From the NCBI GenBank assembly GCA_963678465.1, contig OY782858.1, positions 2,728,001 to 2,792,000 on the forward strand: a stretch of 64,000 nt of DNA. The letters run 5' to 3'. The first letter of the stretch is position 1, and every line of letters begins with the position of its first letter. Source of the stretch: Paludibacter sp963678465 (lineage in GTDB: Bacteria; Bacteroidota; Bacteroidia; Bacteroidales; Paludibacteraceae). Made by a program: the position numbers and the translations under genes. Shown one piece after another: positions 1-8,573 of the stretch. The notes beneath the pieces are model-generated. The model did not search any database. It was not told where the DNA came from and saw nothing but the letters and a program-made list of their open reading frames with translations.

Positions 1-250
1 CAGCAGCATTTCCGGCCGAAACGATATTGTAACTTACATTATTAAGTTTAGCTCCCTGCTGAGTCAACAGTTTAAACCCACCCGGATCAAATGAATTCAT
101 CATCTTCTCCAAATGACTTTGCTGCAAACCATCAATCATAATGCCCACCACCAGTCGCGGACGTTCAGTTGCTGTGGACTGCGCACAAATACTCCCAATG
201 CAAAAAAGCAAAGCAAGAGTCAGATAAGGGCTTCTAAAGAATAATTTCAT
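1..250 (-). CDS. Alkaline phosphatase superfamily protein (N-terminal part, cut by window edge)
   Basis: The minus-strand frame opens at an ATG at 250-248 and runs off the left edge, giving about 83 residues. A hydrophobic stretch ending in CAQ looks like a signal peptide of about 24 residues, so the product is probably exported to the periplasm. The mature part begins RPRLVVGIMIDGL, which matches the start of the secreted type I phosphodiesterase / PafA-like alkaline phosphatase fold. There the Asp of the VVGIxxD motif binds a catalytic metal. Further on, SAGNAA sits where the family carries its nucleophile loop. It lies 20 bp downstream of hisB on the same strand and may be co-transcribed with it. 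Substrate unknown. Confidence 0.7.
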   Translation of the reverse strand, partial: MKLFFRSPYLTLALLFCIGSICAQSTATERPRLVVGIMIDGLQQSHLEKMMNSFDPGGFKLLTQQGAKLNNVSYNIVSAGNAA

Positions 251-270
251 TCAAAATTGTTAATCAAAAA

Positions 271-1425
271 TTAGAGTACTCCTTTGGTAGAAGGTAATTC
301 GTATTGATAAATATCTCGTTTCACGGCCATTTTGATTGATTTAGCCAGGGCTTTGAAAATTCCTTCTATTTTGTGATGCTCATTATCGCCTTCAGCTTTA
401 ATGTTCAGGTTCATTCTGGCAGCGTCGCTCAACGATTTAAAAAAGTGAAGTATCATTTCCGTAGGCAAATCGCCCACATACTCGCGTTTAAATGTTGCAT
501 CGTAAACCAACCAGGGCCTGCCACCAAAATCAAGCGCTACTGAACACAAACTATCGTCCATTGGCAGGCAGAATCCATACCGCTCAATTCCTCTTTTATC
601 TCCTAAAGCTTTCGCAAAAGCCTCCCCAAGCGCCAATGCCGTATCTTCGATGGTGTGATGCTCGTCTACCTCAAGGTCGCCGTTCACCCGAATCGTTAAA
701 TCGCAACCCGAGTGCTTCCCGATTTGCTCCAACATATGATCGAAAAACTTCAAACCGGTGCTGATACTGCATTTGCCGTTTCCATCCAAATTAAGCTCGA
801 CAAGGATGTCTGTTTCTTTAGTTGTTCTTTTCACCGTCACTTTTCTTTCGCCTGCAAACAAAAATTCAGTAATCCTGTCCCAGCTTGTTGTTTGCAATAC
901 ACAATAATCAGTCAAGCCTTTGTCAGTCAACACGTTTTCATCGTTGCTCAAAAATATTGCTTTACAGCCAAGATTTTTAGCAAGTTCAACATCTGTAATT
1001 CTGTCGCCAATAACAAACGAACCGGCCAAATCATAAGCATCATCGAAATACGCTGTGAGCATTGCTGTTCCGGGCTTACGGGTAGGTAAATTATCTTCGG
1101 GAAATGAAGTATCGACAAATATTTTATCAAATTCAATTCCTTCTCCTTTCAATATTTGCAAAAATTTGGCCTGTACTACATCGAAATTTTCCTGAGGATA
1201 CACATCGGTACCTAAGCCATCCTGATTTGTAACTAACGCCCATTCGAAATCGAGTTTAGTTCTAATGAAGAACAGGTTACGAATAACTGCCGGTAGAAAC
1301 TCAATCTGCTCCACACTGTCGACCTGAAAAGTAACAGGTGGCTCAATAATTATTGTTCCATCCCGATCAATAAAAAGAACTTTTCTTTTATTTACAGCAT
1401 TATATATTTCCATATCGAATTTCAC
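271..1425 (-). CDS. hisB: Bifunctional histidinol-phosphatase / imidazoleglycerol-phosphate dehydratase
   Basis: This cytosolic enzyme catalyses two steps of histidine synthesis: dehydration of imidazoleglycerol phosphate and dephosphorylation of histidinol phosphate. Residues 16-185 are a HAD phosphatase with the nucleophile motif DRDGT (residues 20-24) and a later GDRITD motif. Residues 195-384 are the dehydratase, with the two manganese-binding EHH motifs DEHHTIED and NEHHKIEG. Length (384 aa) fits the fused HisB form. The Cys/His zinc ligands of the E. coli phosphatase half are absent: the loop reads SFPEDNLPTRKPG. The start at 1425 lies about 20 nt below the predicted transcription start; an in-frame ATG four codons on (1413) is the alternative. 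The other his genes are not in the window. Confidence 0.95.
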   Translation of the reverse strand: MKFDMEIYNAVNKRKVLFIDRDGTIIIEPPVTFQVDSVEQIEFLPAVIRNLFFIRTKLDFEWALVTNQDGLGTDVYPQENFDVVQAKFLQILKGEGIEFDKIFVDTSFPEDNLPTRKPGTAMLTAYFDDAYDLAGSFVIGDRITDVELAKNLGCKAIFLSNDENVLTDKGLTDYCVLQTTSWDRITEFLFAGERKVTVKRTTKETDILVELNLDGNGKCSISTGLKFFDHMLEQIGKHSGCDLTIRVNGDLEVDEHHTIEDTALALGEAFAKALGDKRGIERYGFCLPMDDSLCSVALDFGGRPWLVYDATFKREYVGDLPTEMILHFFKSLSDAARMNLNIKAEGDNEHHKIEGIFKALAKSIKMAVKRDIYQYELPSTKGVL

Positions 1426-1452
1426 TTTAGTAATTTATACTTATTGAGCTTA

Positions 1453-1460
1453 CAAAAATA
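1453..1460 (-). promoter_or_regulatory. -7 box of hisB promoter
   Basis: TATTTTTG on the minus strand matches the Bacteroidetes -7 consensus TAnnTTTG and lies 28 bp above the hisB ATG. No clear TTTG -33 element is seen. Confidence 0.45.
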
Positions 1461-1553
1461 GTTCAATTTTATGTGAAACGAAAATACGGGAAGAAAGAAG
1501 GGTATAAATCTAAAAAATCGAACAAAGGATGGCAGTAATCAAAAATCTGTTCG

Positions 1554-1561
1554 TACTTTTG
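1554..1561 (+). promoter_or_regulatory. -7 box upstream of the AspT/YidE-type transporter
   Basis: TACTTTTG matches TAnnTTTG and lies 60 bp before the ATG of the transporter. The -33 element is not obvious. Confidence 0.4.
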
Positions 1562-1620
1562 TACTTGATTTCTGAACGCATCTTCAAATAGTTAAATTCA
1601 AACAAATCAACAATATAATT

Positions 1621-3294
1621 ATGGAATGGTTTTTTTCGCTACTTAACGATGAGGGCATAGCCCATATTATTTTGCTTTATTCATTTGTAATTGCTATTGG
1701 CGTTATGTTGGGTAAAATTAAGATTTTTGGTATTTCGCTTGGAGTTACTTTTGTGTTGTTTGTTGGGATACTTGTAGGTCATTTTGGATTTACCGTTAAC
1801 GCTGAGGTATTACACTTTATCAGAGAGTTCGGGCTCATTCTGTTTATTTTCTCCATAGGCCTTCAGGTAGGTCCCGGATTTTTCTCTTCATTCAAAAAAG
1901 GAGGAATGAAGCTGAATATGTTGGCAGCATCAGTGGTGCTACTTGGAGCAGCCACTACAATAGGCTTATTTTACGTATTTGGCGGACGCATCCCAATGCC
2001 TATGTTTGTAGGCATTCTTTCGGGAGCCGTAACCAATACCCCCGGACTAGGTGCTGCACAAGAAGCACTGCGTCAGTTACATGAAGCCGGGCAAATACCT
2101 GAAGTTCCACAAATTGCACTTGGCTATGCCGTAGCTTATCCACTCGGTGTAATGGGAATCATACTTTCATTAATTTTTATAAGAGTCATTTTCAAAATAA
2201 ACTTTGAGAATGAAACAAAAAAAATAAACGAAAATAATAGTTCTGGCACCGACACTACCAAAATTGTTTCTATCGAAATACAATCGAAAGCCATCAACCG
2301 AAAAAACCTGTCGCAGATCAGAAAATTAATCGGACGTCAGTTTGTTGTTTCACGCTTGTTAAGCGAAGGAAATTACTCTATCCCCAATGGAAAAACAGTA
2401 CTTAAAAATGGTGATTTCATTCTTGTAGTAACTTCCGAAACCGATGCAAGTGCTATCGTTGACATTATGGGTGAAGAAATTGAGTACGACTGGAAAGAAT
2501 CTGAAAACAAAATGATTTCACGTCGTATTGTAATTACACGTGGCGTCATCAACGGAAAAACGCTTGGTTCGCTTAAACTCCGATCGGTGAATGTGAACTG
2601 TACCCGTGTGATCCGCGCCGGCTTCGATTTGCTTGCCAACTCGGAACTTGTACTTCAGGTAGGCGACCGTGTTGTTGTGGTGGGAACTCCCGAAGCCATC
2701 AAACGCGTAGAAGATATGCTTGGGAATACCTTAAAGCGACTCGACGAACCTCATATCATTACAATCTTTGTTGGGATATTTTTAGGAAGCATTTTCGGAA
2801 GCATTCCGGTTTTTATACCCGGAATGCCAATGCCGGTAAAATTAGGACTGGCAGGCGGACCTTTGGTGGTTGCCATTTTGCTGGGTCGCTTCGGCTCTAA
2901 ACTCAAACTCATTACTTACACCACTCAAAGCGCCAACCTTATGTTGCGTGAAATAGGAATTACACTTTTTCTTGCGAGCGTAGGCTTGGCTTCGGGAGGA
3001 CAGTTTGTAGAGACTGTGGTTTCGAGCAACGGGCTGCTATGGGTTTTATGTGGGTTTATTATCACCACTTTACCTCTGCTTATTGTGGGCTTTGTGGGTC
3101 GTAAATTCATGAAAGTAAATTACTTTACACTCATGGGGCTTCTCTCGGGAAGTATGACCGACCCTCCTGCCCTGGCCTATTCGAATGCCACAGCCGGCAA
3201 CGACGCCCCTTCTATTTCATATTCTACAGTTTATCCATTGACAATGTTCCTGAGGGTGATTCTGGCACAGATACTGATTTTGGCGTTTGTATAA
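1621..3294 (+). CDS. Putative transporter, AspT/YidE/YbjL family with two RCK_C domains
   Basis: Inner-membrane transporter of 557 aa with the duplicated architecture of this family. Five or so hydrophobic helices span residues 10-185, including the conserved stretch LSGAVTNTPGLGAAQEAL. A cytoplasmic middle of about 215-375 holds two TrkA-C/RCK_C-like domains (IGRQFVVSRL and RVVVVGTPEAIKRVEDML). A second helical half runs from 380 to 557 and carries a matching signature, LLSGSMTDPPALAYSNA. AspT itself exchanges aspartate for alanine, but most relatives have no known substrate, so only the class is assigned. It is monocistronic: its own promoter-like element lies upstream and a strong terminator follows. 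Confidence 0.88.
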   Translation: MEWFFSLLNDEGIAHIILLYSFVIAIGVMLGKIKIFGISLGVTFVLFVGILVGHFGFTVNAEVLHFIREFGLILFIFSIGLQVGPGFFSSFKKGGMKLNMLAASVVLLGAATTIGLFYVFGGRIPMPMFVGILSGAVTNTPGLGAAQEALRQLHEAGQIPEVPQIALGYAVAYPLGVMGIILSLIFIRVIFKINFENETKKINENNSSGTDTTKIVSIEIQSKAINRKNLSQIRKLIGRQFVVSRLLSEGNYSIPNGKTVLKNGDFILVVTSETDASAIVDIMGEEIEYDWKESENKMISRRIVITRGVINGKTLGSLKLRSVNVNCTRVIRAGFDLLANSELVLQVGDRVVVVGTPEAIKRVEDMLGNTLKRLDEPHIITIFVGIFLGSIFGSIPVFIPGMPMPVKLGLAGGPLVVAILLGRFGSKLKLITYTTQSANLMLREIGITLFLASVGLASGGQFVETVVSSNGLLWVLCGFIITTLPLLIVGFVGRKFMKVNYFTLMGLLSGSMTDPPALAYSNATAGNDAPSISYSTVYPLTMFLRVILAQILILAFV

Positions 3295-3315
3295 ATACAC
3301 AATATATCTCCTGAA

Positions 3316-3347
3316 AAGCCCTGAAGATAATAATTCAGGGCTTTTTT
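3316..3347 (+). terminator. Intrinsic terminator after the transporter
   Basis: A perfect 10-bp stem (AAGCCCTGAA / TTCAGGGCTT) with an 8-nt loop is followed by a run of Ts. Confidence 0.85.
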
Positions 3348-3394
3348 CCGTAAAATAATCTTGAAATCTGCAATTTAGTCTGAAAAAGAGTTTG

Positions 3395-3402
3395 TATTTT
3401 TG
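3395..3402 (+). promoter_or_regulatory. -7 box upstream of the ORF6N gene and mutS2
   Basis: TATTTTTG matches TAnnTTTG and lies 47 bp before the ORF6N ATG, downstream of the transporter terminator. It would drive the ORF6N-mutS2 pair. Confidence 0.5.
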
Positions 3403-3449
3403 TAATGTGTTACCTAAAAAATGCTTAACCATCAAATTTTTAAATTGAT

Positions 3450-4334
3450 ATGGAAAGTAATGTCATTGCATCCGGGGAAATTATCATAGAAAATCGCATT
3501 TTTAATCTACGTGGCATGCAGGTAATGATCGACAGAGACCTTGCTGAACTTTATGGAGTGGAAACCAAAGTTTTAAATCAAGCTGTAAAACGCAATATTG
3601 AGCGTTTCCCATCTCAATTCAGACTACAACTAACTGACATTGAGCTCTCTGAACTGGTCACAATTTGTGACCGGTTCGAAAAACTGAAACACTCTTCAAG
3701 TCTGCCTTATGCTTTTACCGAACAGGGAGTTGCTATGCTTTCCGCTGTTTTAAAGAGTGAAGCAGCAGTAAAAGTCAGCATTCAAATCATGCAAACTTTT
3801 GTCGAAATGCGTAAATTCATAAGCAACAATGCTTTGATCTTCCAACGATTGGACAAACTTGAAAAAGCAAAGATAGAAACCGACCAAAAGTTTGAACATA
3901 TTTTTAAAGCGCTTGAAAACAAATATATAAAACCAGATAAAGGCATTTTCTTTGACGGACAGGTATTCGATGCCTACACCTTTGTGGCAGATTTAGTACG
4001 TCAGGCTGAAAAATCAATTGTACTGATTGACAATTATGTAGATGACACCATACTTACTTTATTCTCAAAGAGAAAAGCCGGAACTGAATTTAAAATTTAC
4101 ACACATCAAATCAGCAAACAATTGGCTTTGGACATCAAAAAATTCAACGCGCAACATGAAGCTATTGAAGTACTTGAGCTTAAATTAGCGCACGACCGAT
4201 TTTTAATTATTGACAATACCGAGCTCTATCACATTGGCGCATCACTCAAAGATTTAGGCAAAAAATGGTTTGCCTTTTCGAAAATGAACACGGAAGTATT
4301 ACCTTTGCTGCGCAAAATTCAAGAATACAGTTAA
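3450..4334 (+). CDS. ORF6N domain protein with PLD-like C-terminal domain
   Basis: 294 aa. Residues 6-95 form an ORF6N domain (EIIIENRIFNLRGMQVMIDR, then DLAELYGVETKVLNQAVKRN), a module first known from phage antirepressor-like proteins and thought to bind DNA. A coiled-coil linker covers about 125-165. The C-terminal part (170-290) resembles a phospholipase-D-like fold: KSIVLIDNYVDD, then HDRFLIIDN, then HIGASLKDLGKK. The second part resembles an HKD motif but has Arg where the catalytic Lys would be, so catalysis is doubtful. Its TAA (4332-4334) directly abuts the mutS2 ATG (4335), so the two are presumably translated from one mRNA. Chromosomal Bacteroidetes carry many such genes; function unknown, perhaps regulation or phage response. 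Confidence 0.85.
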   Translation: MESNVIASGEIIIENRIFNLRGMQVMIDRDLAELYGVETKVLNQAVKRNIERFPSQFRLQLTDIELSELVTICDRFEKLKHSSSLPYAFTEQGVAMLSAVLKSEAAVKVSIQIMQTFVEMRKFISNNALIFQRLDKLEKAKIETDQKFEHIFKALENKYIKPDKGIFFDGQVFDAYTFVADLVRQAEKSIVLIDNYVDDTILTLFSKRKAGTEFKIYTHQISKQLALDIKKFNAQHEAIEVLELKLAHDRFLIIDNTELYHIGASLKDLGKKWFAFSKMNTEVLPLLRKIQEYS

Positions 4335-6782
4335 ATGCTCTACCCTTCAGATATTGAACAAAAAATAGCTTTCGCCACCATTCGCCAGTTACTTAAGGCT
4401 AAATGTGTGAGTACTTTGGGAGAAGAAAAAGTCAACGAAATAACTTTTTCGACCGACCATGCCATTGTAACAAAGTTACTCAGTCAGACCGACGAAATGC
4501 TGCGCATACTCACAACAGAGGCTGATGAATTACCCATTGGTAATTTTTACGATGTGCGTCCGGCATTGTCGCGCATCAGAATCGAAGGTTTATATCTGGA
4601 CGAAGTCGAGGTCTTCGATCTTCGCCGTGCCCTGGAAGCCGTACAGCTCTTAATTTCATTCCTCACAAAACGGGAATCCGAAATTTATCCTTACCTGCAT
4701 GAGCTGATTCAGGGAGTCGAAACATTTCCACTTATTATCAATAGAATTGATGGTGTTCTGAATAAATTTGGAAAAATAAAAGACAGTGCTTCGCCCGAAC
4801 TGGCACGCATTCGTAAAGACATATTTCAGGTACAGGGTTCTATTTCCCGAACGCTGAATTCTATACTTCGCCAGGCACAAGTCGATGGTTACGTGGAGAA
4901 AGATGTTGCCCCAACCATGCGCGAAGGCAGGTTGGTAATTCCGGTTTCGCCTGCTTTTAAACGCAAAGTGAATGGAATTGTACATGACGAATCGGCCACC
5001 GGAAAAACAGTTTTTATCGAGCCTACTCAGGTCGTTGAAGCTAACAATCGTCTGCGCGAACTTGAAGGCGAAGAACGAAGAGAAATTATACGTATTCTGG
5101 TGGAATTTACAAATTTTATTCGGCCACATACACAATCCATTGTGGCTTCACAGTATTTTCTTGGCGAAATTGATTTTCTGCGGGCAAAGGCGCTTTTTGC
5201 CATCGAAATTAAAGCCATCAAACCCCGTATCGACAATTGCTGCCAGCTGGAATGGGCCAAAGCAATTCACCCTGTTTTATATCTCTCGCTGAAAAAGCAA
5301 GGAAAAGAAATTGTTCCACTGGACATTACGCTGAATGAAAAGCAAAGGATACTGATCATTTCAGGGCCCAATGCCGGAGGAAAATCGGTGTGTTTAAAAA
5401 CGGTTGTTTTACTTCAATACATGATGCAATGCGGACTGCTGATTCCGGTTCACGACAGCAGCAGAGCCGGAATTTTCGAACGACTGTTTATTGATATCGG
5501 CGACGAACAATCCATCGAAAACGATCTATCTACTTATAGTTCGCACTTGCTGAACATGAAGTTTTTCATTAAAAACAGCAATCCCAACACCCTGCTGCTG
5601 ATTGATGAATTTGGTACAGGTACCGAACCTTTGATTGGTGGTGCTATTGCTGAAGCATCGCTCGAACGTTTTAACAAGAACATGGCTTTCGGAGTTATCA
5701 CAACTCACTATACGAATTTAAAGCATTATGCTGAGGACACTCCGGGAGTTATAAACGGAGCCATGCTTTACGATCGGCAACATTTACAACCACTTTTTGA
5801 ACTGAGCATTGGCAACCCCGGAAGTTCATTTGCCATTGAAATAGCCCGAAAAATAGGTTTACCTGAAGACTTAATTACCGAAGCAGCGGCTAAAGTTGGG
5901 ACAGAACATCTTGACTACGACAAACATTTACAGGACATTGTACGGGACAAGCGATACTGGGAAAACAAACGTCAGCAAATTCGTCAGAAAGAAAAGAAGC
6001 TGGAGGAAACACTTGAAAAATACGAAACCGAGCTCAGCAACATCGATCGCCAACGAAAAGAAATTACATCGAAAGCGAAAGATGAAGCCAGTAATTTATT
6101 GTCGGCTGCCAATGCAAAAATCGAATCTACCATTCGGCAAATAAAAGAAGTACAGGCCGAAAAAGAAAAAACGAAGGAAATTAGGAAAGAGCTGGACGAT
6201 TTCAAGAAAAAAGTAAATCCTTCAAATCAAACACAAAGCGACCCGAAGAAGCCAAAATCAAAACTATTGATTCGTAAAGAAAGTAATCAAAGTTCCGCTT
6301 TGGGAAATTCAGCGAGTTTGGTTGCAGGAGCCAATGTCCGACTGAAAGGCCAGACAGCAACGGGTAAAATCATAGAAATTCAGGACAAACAGGCCATTGT
6401 TGCTTTTGGACAGATGAAATCTACCGTAAAACTGACAAAATTAGAAGCCATCAGTAATACACAATTAAAAAAAGAAGCCCGGAAATACGAAAACCTGGGA
6501 ACCACTTCCTCCGATGACGTTCGGCAACGAAAACTCACCTTTAGCTCCGACATTGATGTACGGGGTATGCGGGTCGACGAAGCCTTGCAAGCTGTCATGT
6601 ATTATATCGACGATGCTATTATGGTAGGTGTATCCGAAGTTCGTATTTTACATGGCACAGGAACCGGTGCATTGCGCCAAATGATCCGGCAATATTTGCC
6701 TACGATTCAGGGCGTACGTTCTTTCCGCGATGAACATGTTCAGTTGGGTGGTTCGGGAATCACCATTGTTGAGTTTGAGTGA
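4335..6782 (+). CDS. mutS2: Endonuclease MutS2
   Basis: 815 aa, cytosolic ATPase/endonuclease of the MutS2 family. It lacks the mismatch-recognition domain of MutS and is linked to suppression of homologous recombination and to rescue of stalled or collided ribosomes. Visible parts: MutS-like core (1-330); ATPase with Walker A GPNAGGKS (344-351), Walker B LLLIDEFGTG (Asp near 424) and the ITTHY motif; a long coiled coil (about 535-635); and a C-terminal Smr endonuclease domain (about 735-815) with DIDVRGMRVDEAL and ILHGTGTGALR. All key motifs are intact. The start codon immediately follows the stop of the ORF6N gene. It is convergent with the epimerase gene. Confidence 0.96.
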   Translation: MLYPSDIEQKIAFATIRQLLKAKCVSTLGEEKVNEITFSTDHAIVTKLLSQTDEMLRILTTEADELPIGNFYDVRPALSRIRIEGLYLDEVEVFDLRRALEAVQLLISFLTKRESEIYPYLHELIQGVETFPLIINRIDGVLNKFGKIKDSASPELARIRKDIFQVQGSISRTLNSILRQAQVDGYVEKDVAPTMREGRLVIPVSPAFKRKVNGIVHDESATGKTVFIEPTQVVEANNRLRELEGEERREIIRILVEFTNFIRPHTQSIVASQYFLGEIDFLRAKALFAIEIKAIKPRIDNCCQLEWAKAIHPVLYLSLKKQGKEIVPLDITLNEKQRILIISGPNAGGKSVCLKTVVLLQYMMQCGLLIPVHDSSRAGIFERLFIDIGDEQSIENDLSTYSSHLLNMKFFIKNSNPNTLLLIDEFGTGTEPLIGGAIAEASLERFNKNMAFGVITTHYTNLKHYAEDTPGVINGAMLYDRQHLQPLFELSIGNPGSSFAIEIARKIGLPEDLITEAAAKVGTEHLDYDKHLQDIVRDKRYWENKRQQIRQKEKKLEETLEKYETELSNIDRQRKEITSKAKDEASNLLSAANAKIESTIRQIKEVQAEKEKTKEIRKELDDFKKKVNPSNQTQSDPKKPKSKLLIRKESNQSSALGNSASLVAGANVRLKGQTATGKIIEIQDKQAIVAFGQMKSTVKLTKLEAISNTQLKKEARKYENLGTTSSDDVRQRKLTFSSDIDVRGMRVDEALQAVMYYIDDAIMVGVSEVRILHGTGTGALRQMIRQYLPTIQGVRSFRDEHVQLGGSGITIVEFE

Positions 6783-6826
6783 AAATGAGTAAGCAATCAA
6801 GAACTTACAAAGGATTTTAATCGACA

Positions 6827-7834
6827 TCAACCCTTTGTTTTGTTCTGATACGCACAAACATCAGCAATACATTGCGACATTGGAATGAATATCAATCCAA
6901 TAGCATCACTAATTTTGGCCGACGAATAATAAGCTCTATTCGTTGCAGACCTGGCTATACCTCTGTCGATCACAGGTTCGAACCCAAAGATTTTTCCGGC
7001 AATTTCAACTACAGCACCAGCCATCCAAATAACATTTTTCCCAATAGGAATGAATGGCCGTCGTTTACCAAACCCTTCAGCCATCAAGGATAAAACTTCC
7101 TTGTTCGAACAGTTTTCGCTCACCAGAATAAATCTTTCGCCTGAAATATCGCTTTTTGTCAATTCAATCATCGCTCTTACAACATCTCTCACATCAACAT
7201 AGCCACTTCCACCGGCCGTATAAAAAGGAAGTCCTTTACGAACGACCGAAAAAATCTGTGAACTTCCGGTACTTGTCCCTGACACTCCCAGAATAACTCC
7301 CGGATTTACAATCACAGCCTTTAATCCTTTCTCTATTCCTTTCCACACTTCGGCTTCGGAATAAAACTTACTGCGTGAGTAGGCCGATCGGTTCTCATCA
7401 TCAATCCAACGAAGGTTTTCGGCAACCAAACTTCCATCGCCAGCAGATCCGCAAGCCGCTATTGAACTCACAAAACAAAACTTCTTGACGTTTTTTTTCA
7501 AAGCAACATTTACAACGTTTCGTGTGCCGTTAACATTGGTGCTGATCATCGTATCGCTTCCATTACCTACGGACACAACAGCAGCACAATGATATACAAT
7601 TGAGATAGCATCAAAAGCCTCATCCAGCGATTTTGGATCTAACACATCGGCCGTTCTCCATTCTATTCTCCGAAGAAAAATATCGGGATCGGTGCTATAA
7701 AAATTAAAAATCGATCTCAATGGTCGCAGGTCACTTGTAGTGCGCTTAATCGCCACCACTTTTTCATTCTCCTGCAATAAATGCCACAATAAATGTCCAC
7801 CCACTAATCCGGTTGCGCCTGTTACTAAAATCAT
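6827..7834 (-). CDS. NAD-dependent epimerase/dehydratase family protein (extended SDR)
   Basis: 335 aa from the chosen ATG (7834). The N-terminus MILVTGATGLVGGHLLWHL is the Rossmann TGxxGxxG motif, and the catalytic Tyr-Lys pair is visible as AYSRSK. The fold resembles extended short-chain dehydrogenases such as dihydroflavonol reductase or 3-beta-hydroxysteroid dehydrogenase; the substrate cannot be told. An in-frame ATG at 7894 would add 20 residues, but it lies upstream of the -7 box at 7862-7869 and would destroy the usual N-terminus, so it is rejected. The gene is convergent with mutS2 (44-bp gap) and divergent from the LOG gene. Confidence 0.88.
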   Translation of the reverse strand: MILVTGATGLVGGHLLWHLLQENEKVVAIKRTTSDLRPLRSIFNFYSTDPDIFLRRIEWRTADVLDPKSLDEAFDAISIVYHCAAVVSVGNGSDTMISTNVNGTRNVVNVALKKNVKKFCFVSSIAACGSAGDGSLVAENLRWIDDENRSAYSRSKFYSEAEVWKGIEKGLKAVIVNPGVILGVSGTSTGSSQIFSVVRKGLPFYTAGGSGYVDVRDVVRAMIELTKSDISGERFILVSENCSNKEVLSLMAEGFGKRRPFIPIGKNVIWMAGAVVEIAGKIFGFEPVIDRGIARSATNRAYYSSAKISDAIGLIFIPMSQCIADVCAYQNKTKG

Positions 7835-7861
7835 TTCTTTTTGATTTTGAAATTTGAGGGT

Positions 7862-7895
7862 CAAAAATACGGAAAGAAAACTGTATTTTTGCAAA
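7862..7895 (-). promoter_or_regulatory. Promoter of the epimerase gene
   Basis: On the minus strand, TATTTTTG (7862-7869) is preceded by TTTG (7892-7895) at 22 nt, close to the consensus spacing of 19-21. It overlaps the divergent LOG promoter. Confidence 0.5.
7884..7891 (+). promoter_or_regulatory. -7 box of the LOG-family gene promoter
   Basis: TATTTTTG on the plus strand, 75 bp before the LOG ORF start. It forms a 9-bp inverted repeat with the -7 box of the epimerase promoter. Confidence 0.5.
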
Positions 7896-7965
7896 TAATT
7901 ATTCAGATTAATAAATCAAAAACAGCAGTTTCGACCGATTTTCGATATTTTTCGAAGCCGGACAC

Positions 7966-8565
7966 ATGAAATTGAAATTAGTATCAATGCAAAACATATG
8001 TGTTTATTGTGCCTCGAGTACACAGGTAAAACCTGTTTTCTTTGAGGTAGCCGACCATTTAGGTAAAATACTTGCCAACGAAAACATCCAACTTATTTAC
8101 GGAGGAGGCTCTATGGGTTTGATGGGGCAGGTAGCCGACAGCACGTTGAAGGCCGGAGGAAAAGTGACAGGAGTAATTCCCGAATTTATGTGCGCAGAAA
8201 AATGGAATCATGTGGGTCTTACCGAATTGATAACTACAGCCACCATGCACGAACGGAAAGAAAAAATGGCAATGCTGGCCGACGCAGCCGTTGCGTTGCC
8301 CGGAGGATGTGGAACGCTCGAAGAATTGCTGGAAGTAATTACATGGAAACAACTGGGTATTTTCACAAAGCCTATCATCATAGTAAATGTCGACGGATAT
8401 TACGATCCACTCATCGAAATGCTTCACCGTGCAATAGACGAAAATTTTATGCGCGACCTTCATCGCGATATATGGAAGGTAGTAACAACTGCCGAGGAAG
8501 TAATTCCAGCCATCAAATCAGCTCCGGTCTGGAGTAAAAACATACGAAAATTTGCAGCTATCTGA
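7966..8565 (+). CDS. LOG family protein (TIGR00730 Rossmann fold)
   Basis: About 199 aa, cytosolic. The motif PGGCGTLEEL (PGGxGTxxE) and the upstream MGLMGQVAD stretch define the LOG family, whose studied members release the base from nucleoside 5'-monophosphates (cytokinin-activating type phosphoribohydrolase; AMP hydrolysis in some bacteria). The catalytic Arg/Glu pair fits HERKEKM and TLEEL. The family N-terminus normally begins with a short Met-x-x-(I/V)CVYC strand, so the internal ATG at 7987 (MQNICVYCASS) may be the true start, giving 192 aa. It precedes DUF4271 by 8 bp, probably in one operon with hemD. Physiological substrate not known. Confidence 0.88.
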   Translation: MKLKLVSMQNICVYCASSTQVKPVFFEVADHLGKILANENIQLIYGGGSMGLMGQVADSTLKAGGKVTGVIPEFMCAEKWNHVGLTELITTATMHERKEKMAMLADAAVALPGGCGTLEELLEVITWKQLGIFTKPIIIVNVDGYYDPLIEMLHRAIDENFMRDLHRDIWKVVTTAEEVIPAIKSAPVWSKNIRKFAAI

Positions 8566-8573
8566 CCTGATTT

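Noticed and set aside
4656..5135. 159-codon frame antisense to mutS2
   Set aside because: Cys- and Phe-rich shadow of a well-identified gene.
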